A DNA stretch of 64,000 nucleotides. Source: Mugil cephalus. Its lineage: Eukaryota; Chordata; Actinopteri; Mugiliformes; Mugilidae. Shown piece after piece: positions 38,016 to 63,577 of this stretch (positions are counted from its first letter, which is position 1; each line of letters begins with the position of its first letter). A program made the position numbers and the translations under genes. The stretch lies in the NCBI RefSeq assembly GCF_022458985.1, contig NC_061772.1, positions 3,831,501 through 3,895,500 on the forward strand, read 5' to 3'. The notes below the pieces were generated by a model that was not told the origin of the DNA, did no database searches, and saw only the letters and a list, made by a program, of their open reading frames with translations.

Positions 38016-39055
38016 TAAATTGGGGGTGTTTTACCGCCACCTACTGAAATGAAGTGTGTATCTGGATGATCTAAATCATATAAAATGAACCTGTCGTTTT
38101 TTAAAAATAAAAAATCCTTTTTAAAAAAAATCTTAAATGCATTCTCTTCTTTCTGTAATTGACTGATCAGATATATTCTTTTTTATTTCTGTAACATGCT
38201 CTATAGTTTTTTGACTAAAACTGCACTCCTATAAACCATTGCTAATTCATTATAACTAACGTACTGTTTGGTCCTGTATGTTCAAACCTCATTCAAGGCA
38301 CCCCATTGGTCTGTCCTATGTGCATCTGTAAAAACGAAAACTTTTAGTCTGTATATTAATCTGATATGGCTCTCTCTCTCCCTTATAACTCTAGCTATAA
38401 AGTGTAAATTAAGGTTAGGGGTGGAAAACGGACTGTAGAACATACATTAAGCTCCTGAAGGCCCACCTCTCTGGCTTTCTGTTCTATGAGTCAACCAAAG
38501 CTCTTGAGCTGAGCTTTCTCTTTTTCCTGACAATGCACAAGAACAGATTTACTGATATGATCATCCTTATGACCTATAAGGGTAGCCCAATAAACTAGCT
38601 CCAACTGATTTCTTCTTGTATGCAGAGGCATTTCCCTCATCTCCACTTGGAGTGGTGCAACTGGAGTAGTTTTCATAGCCCCACAACACAACCTCAAAGC
38701 TTTATTGTGGATTACATCTAAGATCTTTAGAATAGATTTTGCTGCAGATCTATAAATGGTACACCCATAGTTTAGTATTGATCTAATGAGATTAATATAT
38801 GTTGTTCTTATCACAGGTCTATTTGCTCCCAAATCTAGCCATCCCAAACATCTCATCACATTCAGCACGTTCTTGCATTTGTCTACCACTTTACTTATAT
38901 GGACTGACCACGTTAGTCTTTTATCAAACCACAAACCAAAACATTTAAAATTATCAAGTCTTTCCAGGTATTTATCAGAAATTGAAATCTGTAGGTCTGG
39001 AGGAATACTTCTCTTGGAGAAAAACAAGGTTTTAGTCTTGTGGATTGACAACAGA
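37968..39055 (-). mobile_element. 5'-truncated I/Nimb-like LINE with (GAA)n tail
   Basis: On the minus strand about 190 codons stay open from 39055 to 38491. They give HKTKTLFFSKR, LERLDNFKCFGLWFDKRLTW, VVDKCKNVLNVMRCLGWL, LIRSILNYGCTIYRSAAKS, LDVIHNKALRLCCGAMKTTP and PLQVEMREMPLHTRRNQLEL. These are the thumb and post-RT blocks of I/Nimb-clade retrotransposons such as those in fish. The catalytic RT core and the 5' ORF are missing through 5' truncation. The RNase H region expected between 38490 and 38050 is too decayed to recognise. The 3' end is marked by the (GAA)n tail. A long unbroken frame suggests a fairly recent insertion. It lies upstream of the MTHFS start and between two divergent genes. 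Confidence 0.8.
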
Positions 39056-39440
39056 ATAGAATACAAACAGAACAGAAAACCTTTACGTGTCCCACAGTGG
39101 GAAAATTGCAGTGTGCAACAGCATACACAGTGCAGAAAAGTAACAAGAATAAAGAGTGGACTGTGTAAAAGATAAATAATATCAGTCCAATATTGATTGT
39201 AACAAAAAGTATTGCATGACAAACCTGAAGTACTGAACTGCACACAGATAGCGACTGCTGAATACTGCACAGTATTGTACACAGGACAGAGTACGTAATG
39301 AATACCAACAAAAAGTATTGTATGACAAACCTAAAATATTGAATTGCAACAAAAAGTATAGAATTGCAAACAGATATATAACAGATGTTACACAAGATTG
39401 TACACAGTACAGAGTAAGTAGTGAAGTCTTTAGACCATCT
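39056..39440 (-). mobile_element. LINE-like 3' tail with internal ~106 bp duplication
   Basis: It opens with 'agaatagaatac', then 'cccacagtgggaaaattgca' (plus strand), like the 3' tails of Rex-type LINEs in minus orientation. Inside, the unit beginning 'aacaaaaagtattgcatgac' at 39201 recurs at 39307 in diverged form, and a shorter echo starts at 39348. No coding motif is present. The long minus open frame that spans this and the I/Nimb piece is a chance fusion. Confidence 0.5.
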
Positions 39441-40016
39441 TTTAACTTCATTTGCTGCATTATACTTACAATATATTTGAGGTTCCTAAACGTTTTCTAC
39501 ATAGCTCCATTATCTACAAACAGTGTTACCTCAATGGATCCTTCCATATTCGTAAAAACATCATTAATCATAACCAAAACAACACTGGGTACAGGGAGAG
39601 GACTCTTTTCATCTTTGGTGCTTTTAATGGTGTTGGTTTCTTTGTCATTGCTTAACTGACATTACACCAGAAGTGTGCCAGTGTGTTAATGAAGCGTGAT
39701 AAAATTCCTTTATAAAAAGGCAGTCTTGGGTTCACGACAAAAACAAAAACAATCAATCAATTGAAGAAGAATTGTGTAAAAAATAGGTGTAATGATGTGC
39801 AGTATGTATAGTCATTTTTTCAGCATAATGCTGGGATGTTTTAAATTTCAAATTGTGAAGTGACTAGTGAAAACAGGTACTTCTTGTATTGTCTGTAACG
39901 TGACTCAAAATGGATGTAAGGCTATGTATTAAGACAGAAACAACTGACTACTACTTCGTACAAGACATAAGAAATATATGATCATTTATTAGATTGTGAA
40001 AATGAGAGCATATTGT
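39441..40016. other. Unassigned intergenic sequence
   Basis: No gene or repeat is recognised between the LINE-derived block and the long hairpin. Confidence 0.4.
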
Positions 40017-40090
40017 TGATATTTTTATTGATATTGTAACAGCCACATGTCTAAAAACATGTGGCTGTTACAATATCAATAAAAATATCA
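40017..40090. repeat. Perfect 34 bp inverted repeat with 6 nt loop
   Basis: Arm 40017-40050 is the exact reverse complement of 40057-40090, and the loop is 'ctaaaa'. The central arm sequence is 'gtaacagccacatgt'. Transcribed from either strand it would fold into one uninterrupted stem of 34 pairs. I see no target duplication or related copy in the window. Confidence 0.95.
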
Positions 40091-41059
40091 GCGTGGTTGC
40101 TAAGCATTATGTTTTTGTTTTTTTTTCTTGTTTTCCAATAACATCCAAATATGAACTGGAACAGGTGTGACCTTTACCTGATTAAATTAAGGTTAAATTA
40201 TTACCTTCTGGAATTCATTTACAAGCATTTACAGTATATAACTTGTGAAAAGCAAACAGATGAGTATTTTGTGCACAGCTCACAGACAGCCACGAATTAA
40301 CATTATGATGCATACTGTATATAAACAGCTCCTCTACAGATACTTTTGTTTTTAATCAGCATCACGTATACACACCGTTTCTAAAGTTGTATAACCATGG
40401 TAAGCAATTAATAAATGTAGGTTGGTGTGTCTTGGTGTATCTGTAGTTGGACTAGCGGTGCATGTAACTCACAAGAGCATCACTTTTTAATGATGCATTA
40501 CATGAACATCTGTTTTTATTCTTGGGCTTTAGAATCCTTAAGGAATTCTTGGCAACAATTTAAATAGCAACTACTGTAGTTGTTATGGTGCTTAGCCCAT
40601 CAATTCAATTAACAAAATTTGTGTCTCTATAAACTTTTAAACAGCAGGTTTTCTAAAGGGACTGCATGGCAGAGGAAGGAAAAGGGTAGGTTATTTCAAC
40701 TCTTGAGCATTTGTAACAGCAATGGATTTGGGCTAGCCTAAACTCAGTTCAAAATCATTTTTGAAGCAGAAAAACTGTTGGCAAGCTGCAAATTGAGATA
40801 GATAAAACTAATACATGTTTGCGGGAAATCATCTTGGCATAAGCTTTTTTGTGCGTTGACATTTTCTTAGTAGTGTTAAGTTACTTACAACAAAGTTCAA
40901 TTATATGGTAATTTTATTTTTTCCTGCACTGTACAAGTAGGCTACACGATACCCGCAGTTAACCGATATCAGCTTTTCCTTGTGCAGTATGACACGTTAT
41001 CAGCTGTCAGTTCACACTTCCTCCCTACCCCCAACCAGCTGTTTACTGGAGACAGTAAG
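40091..41059. other. Unassigned sequence upstream of the ZFAND6 promoter
   Basis: No exon or repeat is recognised. The stretch is AT-rich until about 40980. Confidence 0.4.
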
Positions 41060-41243
41060 AAATGACTGACGTCTCATTCAGCCAATCACTTTAGGGGTAT
41101 GGGCGTGACTCGACGTGAAACTAACCAATCGCAGCTAGTTGTGTGCCCTGAGTGCGGATCAGTGTATAATGATGTCGGATATCGTCTGTGTGTAAACGAA
41201 GAAAAGGAGGTGTAGAGAAGGAATTTTGGGGGCGATAATTGAG
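41060..41243 (+). promoter_or_regulatory. zfand6: Candidate ZFAND6 promoter and non-coding exon 1
   Basis: This stretch is richer in CpG than its surroundings and contains a CRE-like TGACGTCT (41067-41074) and CCAAT boxes at 41082-41086 and 41125-41129. A possible first-exon donor, 'gag|gtgggt', follows at 41243/41244. The first coding exon of ZFAND6 begins 7 bases after a good splice acceptor (43216-43217), so an upstream non-coding exon is required and this is the best candidate. The start of transcription cannot be fixed by reading. Confidence 0.5.
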
Positions 41244-42384
41244 GTGGGTCAAACACGAACTTCCATTTTATATATTTAAGAAAAAAAAAACAAAAAACTA
41301 AAAATCCTTTTGAAACATTTTTTCAGGACTGAAATATCCGTTTCTTCTGTGCTCAGCATTCCTCGCGTAGTGGTGCTTTTATTAGAACAAAAGGGTGTTA
41401 ACTGAAGCAGGAAATAAGAGGTCGGTTATGGACGGACGGGGCTCGAAATGTGCCCGAAACTGCTGTCATTTTCAGTTTTATCGTGTGTGTTTAACAATTT
41501 GACTGACGCACAGTTGCTGCTTCCCTGTGAGGCCGTTTATAATGTGAAACTCGGTTTGTTTCGGTCAACAATAGCTGTTCTTAATGAGGCTGCTACAGTA
41601 GCTGTTGACACCGTAACGTAATACTGCCCTACAACAGGATAGTAGTAACAATGTTCTCTTAAAAGTTTGTTGTTGTAATGGTTCATTCAAGTGCGTGATT
41701 CACCCCGTGGCCGGTGTTTTTCAAGCTCTCACCAGTTCATTTGATTTCCTTTTCGGCACACTCTCTTGTAACGCATACGAACCTGTACAGTCACTAGGCT
41801 GGATATGTCTTTCTTATTTCGTTCGGTTTGTTTTCTTGTAATGACGTGCCTTCTTTTCACGTAGCCTGTTGTCAGTTCCTTTTAATTGCATTCACACACA
41901 ATGCAAACTGACTACAAAGTATGAGTTTGATTTCCTAGTCTAACCTGTTGCTCATATGATAATAGACGACCTAACATTTGACCCACTTCCAGTTCTGCTG
42001 TGTAGATGGGTGTGATCCAGCACTCACCCACTTTTGCATATACTGTTTTGCCAAGAAGCAAACGTGTCACATGTAGGTCAGAAGGTCACAAGTCAGATGT
42101 GATTCCACTCAGGGGATATGTTTTAAAGTTTGTCTGTATTGTAATGCAGTTACACATTTCACACATAAGAGAGTAATGCTCGAGCCCAGATGAGGGTAGT
42201 TTACCATGGACTCAAATGAACTGGTGTCTATGTATTTGGTCATTATTAAAGGGGTAATTGGGGCATCACTCAGCTCACACTGGTGGAAATATTTCTGACA
42301 TTTACGGAGTAAATGTCTGATGGGGCAGCTTGTGGGAATTGTTAAAGCGTTGTTGTGGAATGTCCCAGAGACATAGGACAGAGG

Positions 42385-42655
42385 TGTAATTGGGTGAGAG
42401 GTACACACCCTGGACAGGCTCCCAGTCCATCACAGAGCCAACACAGACAGACAGACAACCATTCACAGTCACATACACGCCTACGGCCAATTTAGAGTTA
42501 CTCAGCAACTTAACATGTATGTCTCTGGAATGTGGGAGGAAGCTGGAGTACCTGGAAGTAAACCCATGCCGGTAAAGAGAGAATATGCAAACTCTGTCCA
42601 GAAAGGCCCCAGTCTGCCGGTGGGTTGAAACCCAGAACCGTCTTGCTGCGACTAT
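42385..42655 (-). repeat. SINE-like repeat, minus orientation, in the ZFAND6 5' intron
   Basis: The reverse complement matches the element at 17586. Plus-strand blocks 'acaccctggacaggctccca', 'caaccattcacagtcacata' and 'gggttgaaacccagaacc' (inverse of the box-B region) appear in inverted order. Confidence 0.65.
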
Positions 42656-43224
42656 CAGACCAAAGCCATTTGCATCATAATAATGCTAGGCAGTATTTAT
42701 ATGCACTATCTTAACCAGGTTATTCAGAGAAACCAGGTGTCACAACCCGGCTTGAGGGCTGAGACAAAATAAATAAGTTACTTTAAAAGTTACGATTAAG
42801 TTAAAGAAAAACGTTCCTATTTAAAGTTGTCCATTGTTAAATAACAGTTGCAACACCTCTCAGTTTATCAGGCACGATCAGATCTTCTCCATGTCAGTAT
42901 TTTCTCATCTAAAGCCTGTCCACGCTGAATACACAGCAAAACGCATCCTGTTCATTATTAAACTTTTCATTCTTACTTACTAGTTATTTGCAGTTGATGA
43001 GTGGTAAAACTGTTGTTCGGTCTATAAAAAAGAATTCTATGTAACTGACCAGTAAAAAGCTCCTCTGTAAACTGTGAAATCTGTAGTCAGATAGTCTACT
43101 GTATAATCCAAGTCTGATAACCGAATGTATCAATGTCTCCCTCTCCGTATTACACGGCGTCTTTTTATACCTATGAAGGTAGTGACCTGCTCCGACTCTT
43201 CTCTTCTCTTCTCTCAGGAGGGAC

Positions 43225-46200
43225 ATGGCCCAGGAGACCAACCAGAGTCAGGCTCCTCTGCTCTGTTCTACAGGCTGTGGTTTCTACGCCAGCCCCAGGA
43301 ATAATGGCATGTGTTCCATATGCTACAAAGACTTCCTTCAAAGACAGAACAACAGTGGACGTGTTAGCCCACCTGGTGAGAGAAGCAGCTATATTAAGTC
43401 TTATCTACCTGTTAACAATTTACATGCCTGCTTGAGCACAAAAACTCTCTCAGGATAGATAGTCTTTGAAAGTCTATATAGTCTGAGAAAACAGAGGAGC
43501 AACTTTTGTGCATATGGAGCACAATAAATCAAATGTAATAAAGGTAAATTATTCAACACTGTACGTTAAATAAAACACTAGTTGGTGGAGGCACCCATTC
43601 TAAAATATCTACTTTATTTTACTTCTAAACCATACTGTTTTCTAGTGTTTTAACTGAAGTCAATGTTTTTTACTTCAACTTTAAAATTGCTTGTAATTTT
43701 TACATCATAAAATGAACTTGTTGGTCACAGGCATATTACTGCATCTCACACACTGAATTTCAAAGCTTAAAGTAATGTAACTGATGTTGTATGTGACCAA
43801 CACTTCAAAGTTCAAGCTGAGAACAAACAGACAGTGTTTGTTTGGCATCTCAGCTCGGACAATATCTAAAATAAACAACCATCCAATCAAAATGGTTGGC
43901 ACTCATCTTTTTTTTTTTCAGTTGACCTTTTAAAAGAAAATGCATCAGATTTTACATAAACATGTGACAAAATACTTAGCTTCTCATAATATCATATAAA
44001 ATAGTATCTGGGGTCTTTATTTGTCTCTTGTTTTGATGAGTAGAATTTTGTTATATTTTAGAAAGATGCTTGTGTTCATCCTTTCTCGCATACCATATTA
44101 AAGGTATTGCATTACACTGAAAGTACCAAGTCTACATTTTCTCTGACCATTTCAAATTCAAATCCTTCTGGCCCAAACTAAAACATTTTCCTCATTTCTG
44201 AACAGGGCTTTTATTGTGAAATAAATGTAAATACACATTACCTTTGAATGCTGATTTTCATTGGAGGAAATACTGTATGAATAGATGAAGTTAATTCAAG
44301 ACAGTATTTTGCATATTGGTATGACTTCATAATTTAGAAATTCCAATGAGGAAAAACCTTATCAGATCCAAATGTATGTACTGTATGACTGGACATGACC
44401 ATCGTGTTTCTAGAAACAGTAGTGTTTGTTTGTTTGTTTGTTTTTTAAATGAGGCCTGGTTGAAATGAAATGGCTGGATTTATGGGAAATGTTCTTTTTT
44501 TTTTCATTTTAGGGCCATCTTCTGCTGACAGTAGCATTGGAGAGTCTCTCCTAACACAATGCTCTGACAATACTACAGTCACTTCTCCAGCAGCCACATG
44601 CCCTGCAGACACAGAATCTGCACACTGCAGGTACTGCTGCTGCTTCACACTCGCACCGAGCTGTGTCCGATTCCCTAATAAGTCATATGTCTGATTGGAA
44701 ATGTATGTCCAGAAATGGAAAATGTGTTCCAATAAAATATCCACAAAGCTTTGCCCATTATGCAGTGTTAAGTATTCATATTAATTCTTTGCTAATGTAG
44801 TGCTGTTTCTTTTCATCCTCCTTGTTTCTCAGTGGAACAACAACAACAACAACCTCAGCATCCTCGAAAGAGGAGAATACCTCAGGAGCAAATACCAGTC
44901 TGACAGCGGACAGTTTGCCAAGTATGATTAATCTTGCTGCTGTTTCTTGTTTCATTGTCGGTTAGCGGCGTTCAGAAGATGACAGGTCAGGGGGTTAAAC
45001 GATTGTGTGTTCTACGCTGTATCAAGGCCTATATAAAGGGTTTTATAGACAGATCACCACACAGCGTGTTTCCTGTACTGATGTGAATTGGTTCTGGCTG
45101 AACTGTTTTTTTATGGATGCAGTCAGCAAATAGCATCACTACTGACAGCACCAAATCCCAGAGAGCCAAAAGCTTAGTTTCTTTTTTTAAGGTATTATTT
45201 GTTGTGTGTTATTGCAGCAAGCATTAACACCAAAAGCAGCAAATTGCAACTGGAGCCCACTGACATGTTGTAGTTTTATGAACTATTGTCCTATATCTCT
45301 GTGTCATTAATTGATTCCGACAGGTTCATGCATGGCAGTCAGAGCTACAGTAGTAGGCAGTGAGCAGAGAGGGGAGTGTTCAGCAGGTAGCTCAGAGACA
45401 GCCTCCTCACCCCAGAGGACAGTAATGAGGAACTGCCCCCTTGTCAAACAGTACACTCATAAAAGCAAGAAAAGGAAGCTGGAGGATCGTGATGAGAGCG
45501 TAGATGAGATGAGAGGTGAGCTAGTTTAGGAAGGAAGGAAACACAGTCCAGCTGGAAATGAAAAGTCATCATGTTTTTCTTTAGCAGAGACTTTTTTAAA
45601 CATAAGTGACAAAGCAAACAACACAGAATAAACGTCTGCCATGTTTGCAGAGTGATTGTTCACTGCGTGGTTTTTGTCTCAGCATCAGGGTCTGATGTGT
45701 CGGTAGACTCACCCGTACAGACAGAGGAGAAGCCCAAAGCCAAGAAGAACCGCTGCTTCACCTGCCGCAAGAAAGTTGGTCTCACAGGTACAGCACAGGC
45801 CAGAGAAAGACACTGACACACACTAACCTGCTGCAAGAAACATTCATCAGTGTTTCCCACATGGTCTGATCTTGTAGTCTACATGACTCATCAATGAGTA
45901 GTCCCATCACAGCTTGAAAGCTGTATCCACTGATCTTTTTGCCAGAACTGTTCCTCAACACACAAAAGTTCCTCTGATCCGGATAACAAGGAAATCTTAC
46001 ATTTGTTAAACAAAATAGTTGCACCATGGATGAAAAGAGGTAAAGGCGTGTGACCATTTACATTGCAGTGCTACAGTTCACCAGGGACTTGTCACATGAT
46101 ATGCCACAAACTGATACTGGACAATTTGATAGAGACTGAGGCTACAATTTTATGTGAGCCACCTGAGACAACGCGACATAGATCATACTTAAATCGGCCT

Positions 46201-46647
46201 TAGAACTTATAGTAACTACTTAGCTCAACCCCAACTTGTTCCACACTTGATAGATCGTGAGTCTGGTCCCAATATCTCATTAGGGTTGACTGATCATAGA
46301 GTAATCGATAATAAACATCCAGTGGGGCCTTTCATTTATTTGTGCTGTTTAGCAGAGATGCTAACACTAGACCCTCTTCGGTATTTGGAGCATGTCTGAA
46401 GATTTGTCAGTTTTAGCATGCTTCTCCTATAAATTATTTGTGGAAGTGGTTAAAGTTGTGATTGTTTCTCTCATCCTGTGTGTTACTTTCTGTTGCAGGC
46501 TTTGACTGCAGATGTGGAAACGTATTCTGTTGCATTCACCGATACTCAGACGTTCACAACTGCACCTTTGACTACAAAGCTGATGCGGCAGAGAAGATCA
46601 GGAAAGAAAACCCTGTGATTGTTGGAGAGAAGATCCAGAAGATATAA
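43225..46647 (+). CDS. zfand6: AN1-type zinc finger protein 6 (A20/AN1 protein), six coding exons
   Basis: Family members bind ubiquitin through the A20 finger; mammalian ZFAND6 is linked to TRAF2/NF-kB signalling and peroxisomal protein import. Exons: 43225-43375, 44513-44630, 44833-44921, 45324-45515, 45683-45787, 46499-46647, all with GT-AG borders and matching phases. They total 804 nt and 267 residues. [20 protein letters not shown] opens an A20 finger with Cys 14, 18, 30 and 33. The C-terminal AN1 finger has Cys/His at 208, 211, 222, 224, 229, 232, 238 and 240, followed by [13 protein letters not shown] and the terminal VGEKIQKI typical of ZFAND5/6. The middle is Ser/Thr-rich with a run of six Thr. 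It is longer than the roughly 208-residue human protein because of the 64-codon fourth coding exon; without it the length is 203. The final ...[10 protein letters not shown] and its place between MTHFS and FAH favour ZFAND6 over ZFAND5. Confidence 0.95.
45324..45515 (+). CDS. zfand6: Frame-neutral 192 nt exon of ZFAND6 with a basic KSKKRKLE stretch
   Basis: The exon starts after 'ccgacag' and ends before 'gtgagc'. Both borders are phase 1, and 192 is a multiple of three, so inclusion or skipping keeps the frame. It encodes residues 121-183 plus split codons: a Ser-rich segment, then [14 protein letters not shown] (166-173) and the acidic [10 protein letters not shown] Lys/Arg cluster of this kind can act as a nuclear localisation signal. 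I do not recall a counterpart in human ZFAND5 or ZFAND6. The uninterrupted frame and good splice sites support its being real; use in transcripts is unproven. Confidence 0.7.
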
Positions 46648-46664
46648 AACCAGTCAGAGCAGAA

Positions 46665-46670
46665 AATAAA
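46665..46670 (+). terminator. zfand6: Candidate ZFAND6 poly(A) signal (proximal)
   Basis: AATAAA lies 18 nt past the stop codon. That is unusually close, so a distal signal such as AATAAA at 47056-47061 is as likely to be the main one. Confidence 0.35.
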
Positions 46671-47471
46671 ACTCAACGTCAGTTCCTTATGTTCCCAGCT
46701 TAGTGATTCGTTTTTCTTTCGTAGGACAACCCACATTATCACACTGATGATTTAAAGAATGCATATCACCTCACCAGTGATCGTTAGTATCCTCACGTCT
46801 TTGTATGTAGCCTCGTTTCATAACCGAATGTATTGGCACACACCAGACTTTGCTTTTACGTCATCAATAATAAACAGCTTTTTTTGTGTGAATCTGTCAG
46901 TGTGCGCTTCCGCTGAGGGTTGTGTGTGTTTAAGTGTGTGATGAGTGATGAGAAGCATGTTTGAGTTAACGGTGTGAGAATATAGTTCATGTGTGGAAAA
47001 AGAAGGGCCAATAGTTATTGTGCTGTATTTATGTTTATTGACTGTGCTGATTTTTAATAAAAATCATTCTTTGTTTCTGTTTATTTGTGCGACTGTAGGG
47101 TTTGAAATGCATGCACATAAAGAAGGAATGGAATTCACATTGAGTTATGTGGTCACCATGTATGTAGTCATGGGGCCAGACAAGGATTTTGTTGCTCTTG
47201 CTACAAACATAAACTGGTATAATTTTGCACACACTACACTTACTGATCTGACTGTTTCCATCCTACACCGTCACTACATGTCAAGATGTTTTGATAATGA
47301 GTAGTATTTCTTCTTTAGATGAGACTGCCATTGCAATACAAGTTTTAGAATTTGTCATCTTTCTTTACAGGGTACTCAGCCAGAAACTATAGTTTTGCTT
47401 TGTCATTCAAGAAGCTGGTTTACATTAACTTCCAGAGGGCTGACTAGGGTGGATACTGTAGGCAGAATGTG

Positions 47472-47510
47472 ATTGGTCCTGCAGTGGGAGGCGGGCCAGT
47501 CCAAAGTTAA
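47472..47510 (+). promoter_or_regulatory. fah: FAH proximal promoter motifs: CCAAT, GC box, HNF4-like
   Basis: About 75-110 bp before the FAH start codon there is an inverted CCAAT box (ATTGG, 47472-47476), then GC-box-like GGGAGGCGGG (47486-47495), then GTCCAAAGTTAA (47499-47510). The last fits the CAAAG core of HNF4 sites. A CCAAT/GC/HNF4 combination suits an enzyme expressed in liver. Motifs were read by eye and are not tested. Confidence 0.5.
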
Positions 47511-47584
47511 ACATCTGGAAGCGCTTACTGCTGCTCAGTCCTTTACTCAGTGAGGTTGAGTGGAATACCGTGACTGAAGAGAAG

Positions 47585-62242
<14,658 letters not shown>

Positions 62243-63577
62243 AACACACTTACTCCTATTTATGTGGGCACCATTTTGTTGAACATGAACACCAGAAGAC
62301 ACGGACACACTGGAAGTATCTCATCCTGAATCTGATGACTGCAATAGCAACTACTCTGCTAAGGCACTAGCCCCCACTCCCTCAACTCACACACACACAT
62401 ATAAATCCACACACACCTCCTTCTTAAGAGAAAGATGCCAGAATAGTTAATAATTGATGAACATTTTCCTCTGATTCAGTGAATTTGATCTGAAAGCTCT
62501 GCAGAGTCATCCAGTGACCTTGTTATTGAAATCCTCTGAAGTGTTCAACCCACATAATGTCCAATGTTACTGCTGTACCAGGACCAGTGTTATTGATGTT
62601 TTATGTGTACTGACTTCAGATGTATCATAAAATGAACAATTTTTTATTATCTGTAGTGTTGTTTTCCTTATCGTGCATGTGAACTGGAACTACTTTTAAG
62701 TGTGACACATTCATTCAGGTATGGTAACTTATATTTTTATCAGCATTACCACATTTTATATGGACCCAACCCATGAATTCAGCCTAATAACCATAAATGC
62801 CTGCACATTCAAAAGTCAGAAATGGAATATTTCTCAGTAAAATACACCACAATACTCAAACACTTGGAACTCAAACCCTATAAATATTGCTGAAGGGCAG
62901 AAATACAGACGCCCATCTATCCAAATAGATGTTATTTATTTATACAACAAACAGAACAAAAACTGTAGTTTTGGGGAAAGAGTGATGAAATAAAATCTGC
63001 AGCATCTTTCTACCTTCTCACCTACAGTAAATGCAGTGCACCATCTGGGTTGCTGTTTAATGCAAACGTTGTCCTTCCTTCCATGCTGAGAATTCACCCG
63101 AAGATGATCTACTTGCCCATGTCACAAAGATTAATAAGCAGGTAAACAGCAAGTAATCACAATATTTATTTCATGCCTCAATATCTTTAAATATAAACAC
63201 TGAGAGCATGAGAGACCATAAAGACTGTGATTTCTCACCATCTCGTCACTTAGTCTTCACTAACAAGCTGTAATTAAATCTAAAAAGGAAATTAAATTAT
63301 ACATTAGCCATTTGAGATGTTAAGATCTTCACTATCATCTGGACCTGCATTGGATGGGAGTAAATGACAAGAAAAATGTAGAATAACCCTAACCTTGTCC
63401 ATAAAATCATCCTGTGGAACTGTGGAAATATATGTATATGTAATGTCAGTGGCAGCTGGTGGTGAACTGTGGTGGGTGGGCTAACAATTTAATAGGCATC
63501 AAAAGAAACAAGAAACATCCCCTACAATAGACACAGTTACATCAATTACAGGTACACTATAGTTTAGTGCTCTACAT
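62243..63577 (+). other. fah: FAH 3' UTR and downstream sequence
   Basis: No second gene is seen. AATAAA at 62989-62994, about 750 nt past the FAH stop, is the clearest poly(A) signal candidate. A CA-rich run lies at about 62385-62415. Confidence 0.5.
62989..62994 (+). terminator. fah: Candidate FAH poly(A) signal
   Basis: First clean AATAAA after the stop codon on the plus strand. Cleavage site and use are not determined. Confidence 0.4.

Noticed and set aside
38491..39282. A 263-codon minus-strand open frame, the longest in the window
   Set aside because: Only the last ~190 codons match LINE post-RT sequence. The first part is AT-rich LINE-tail DNA in a chance-open frame, so it is not a host gene.
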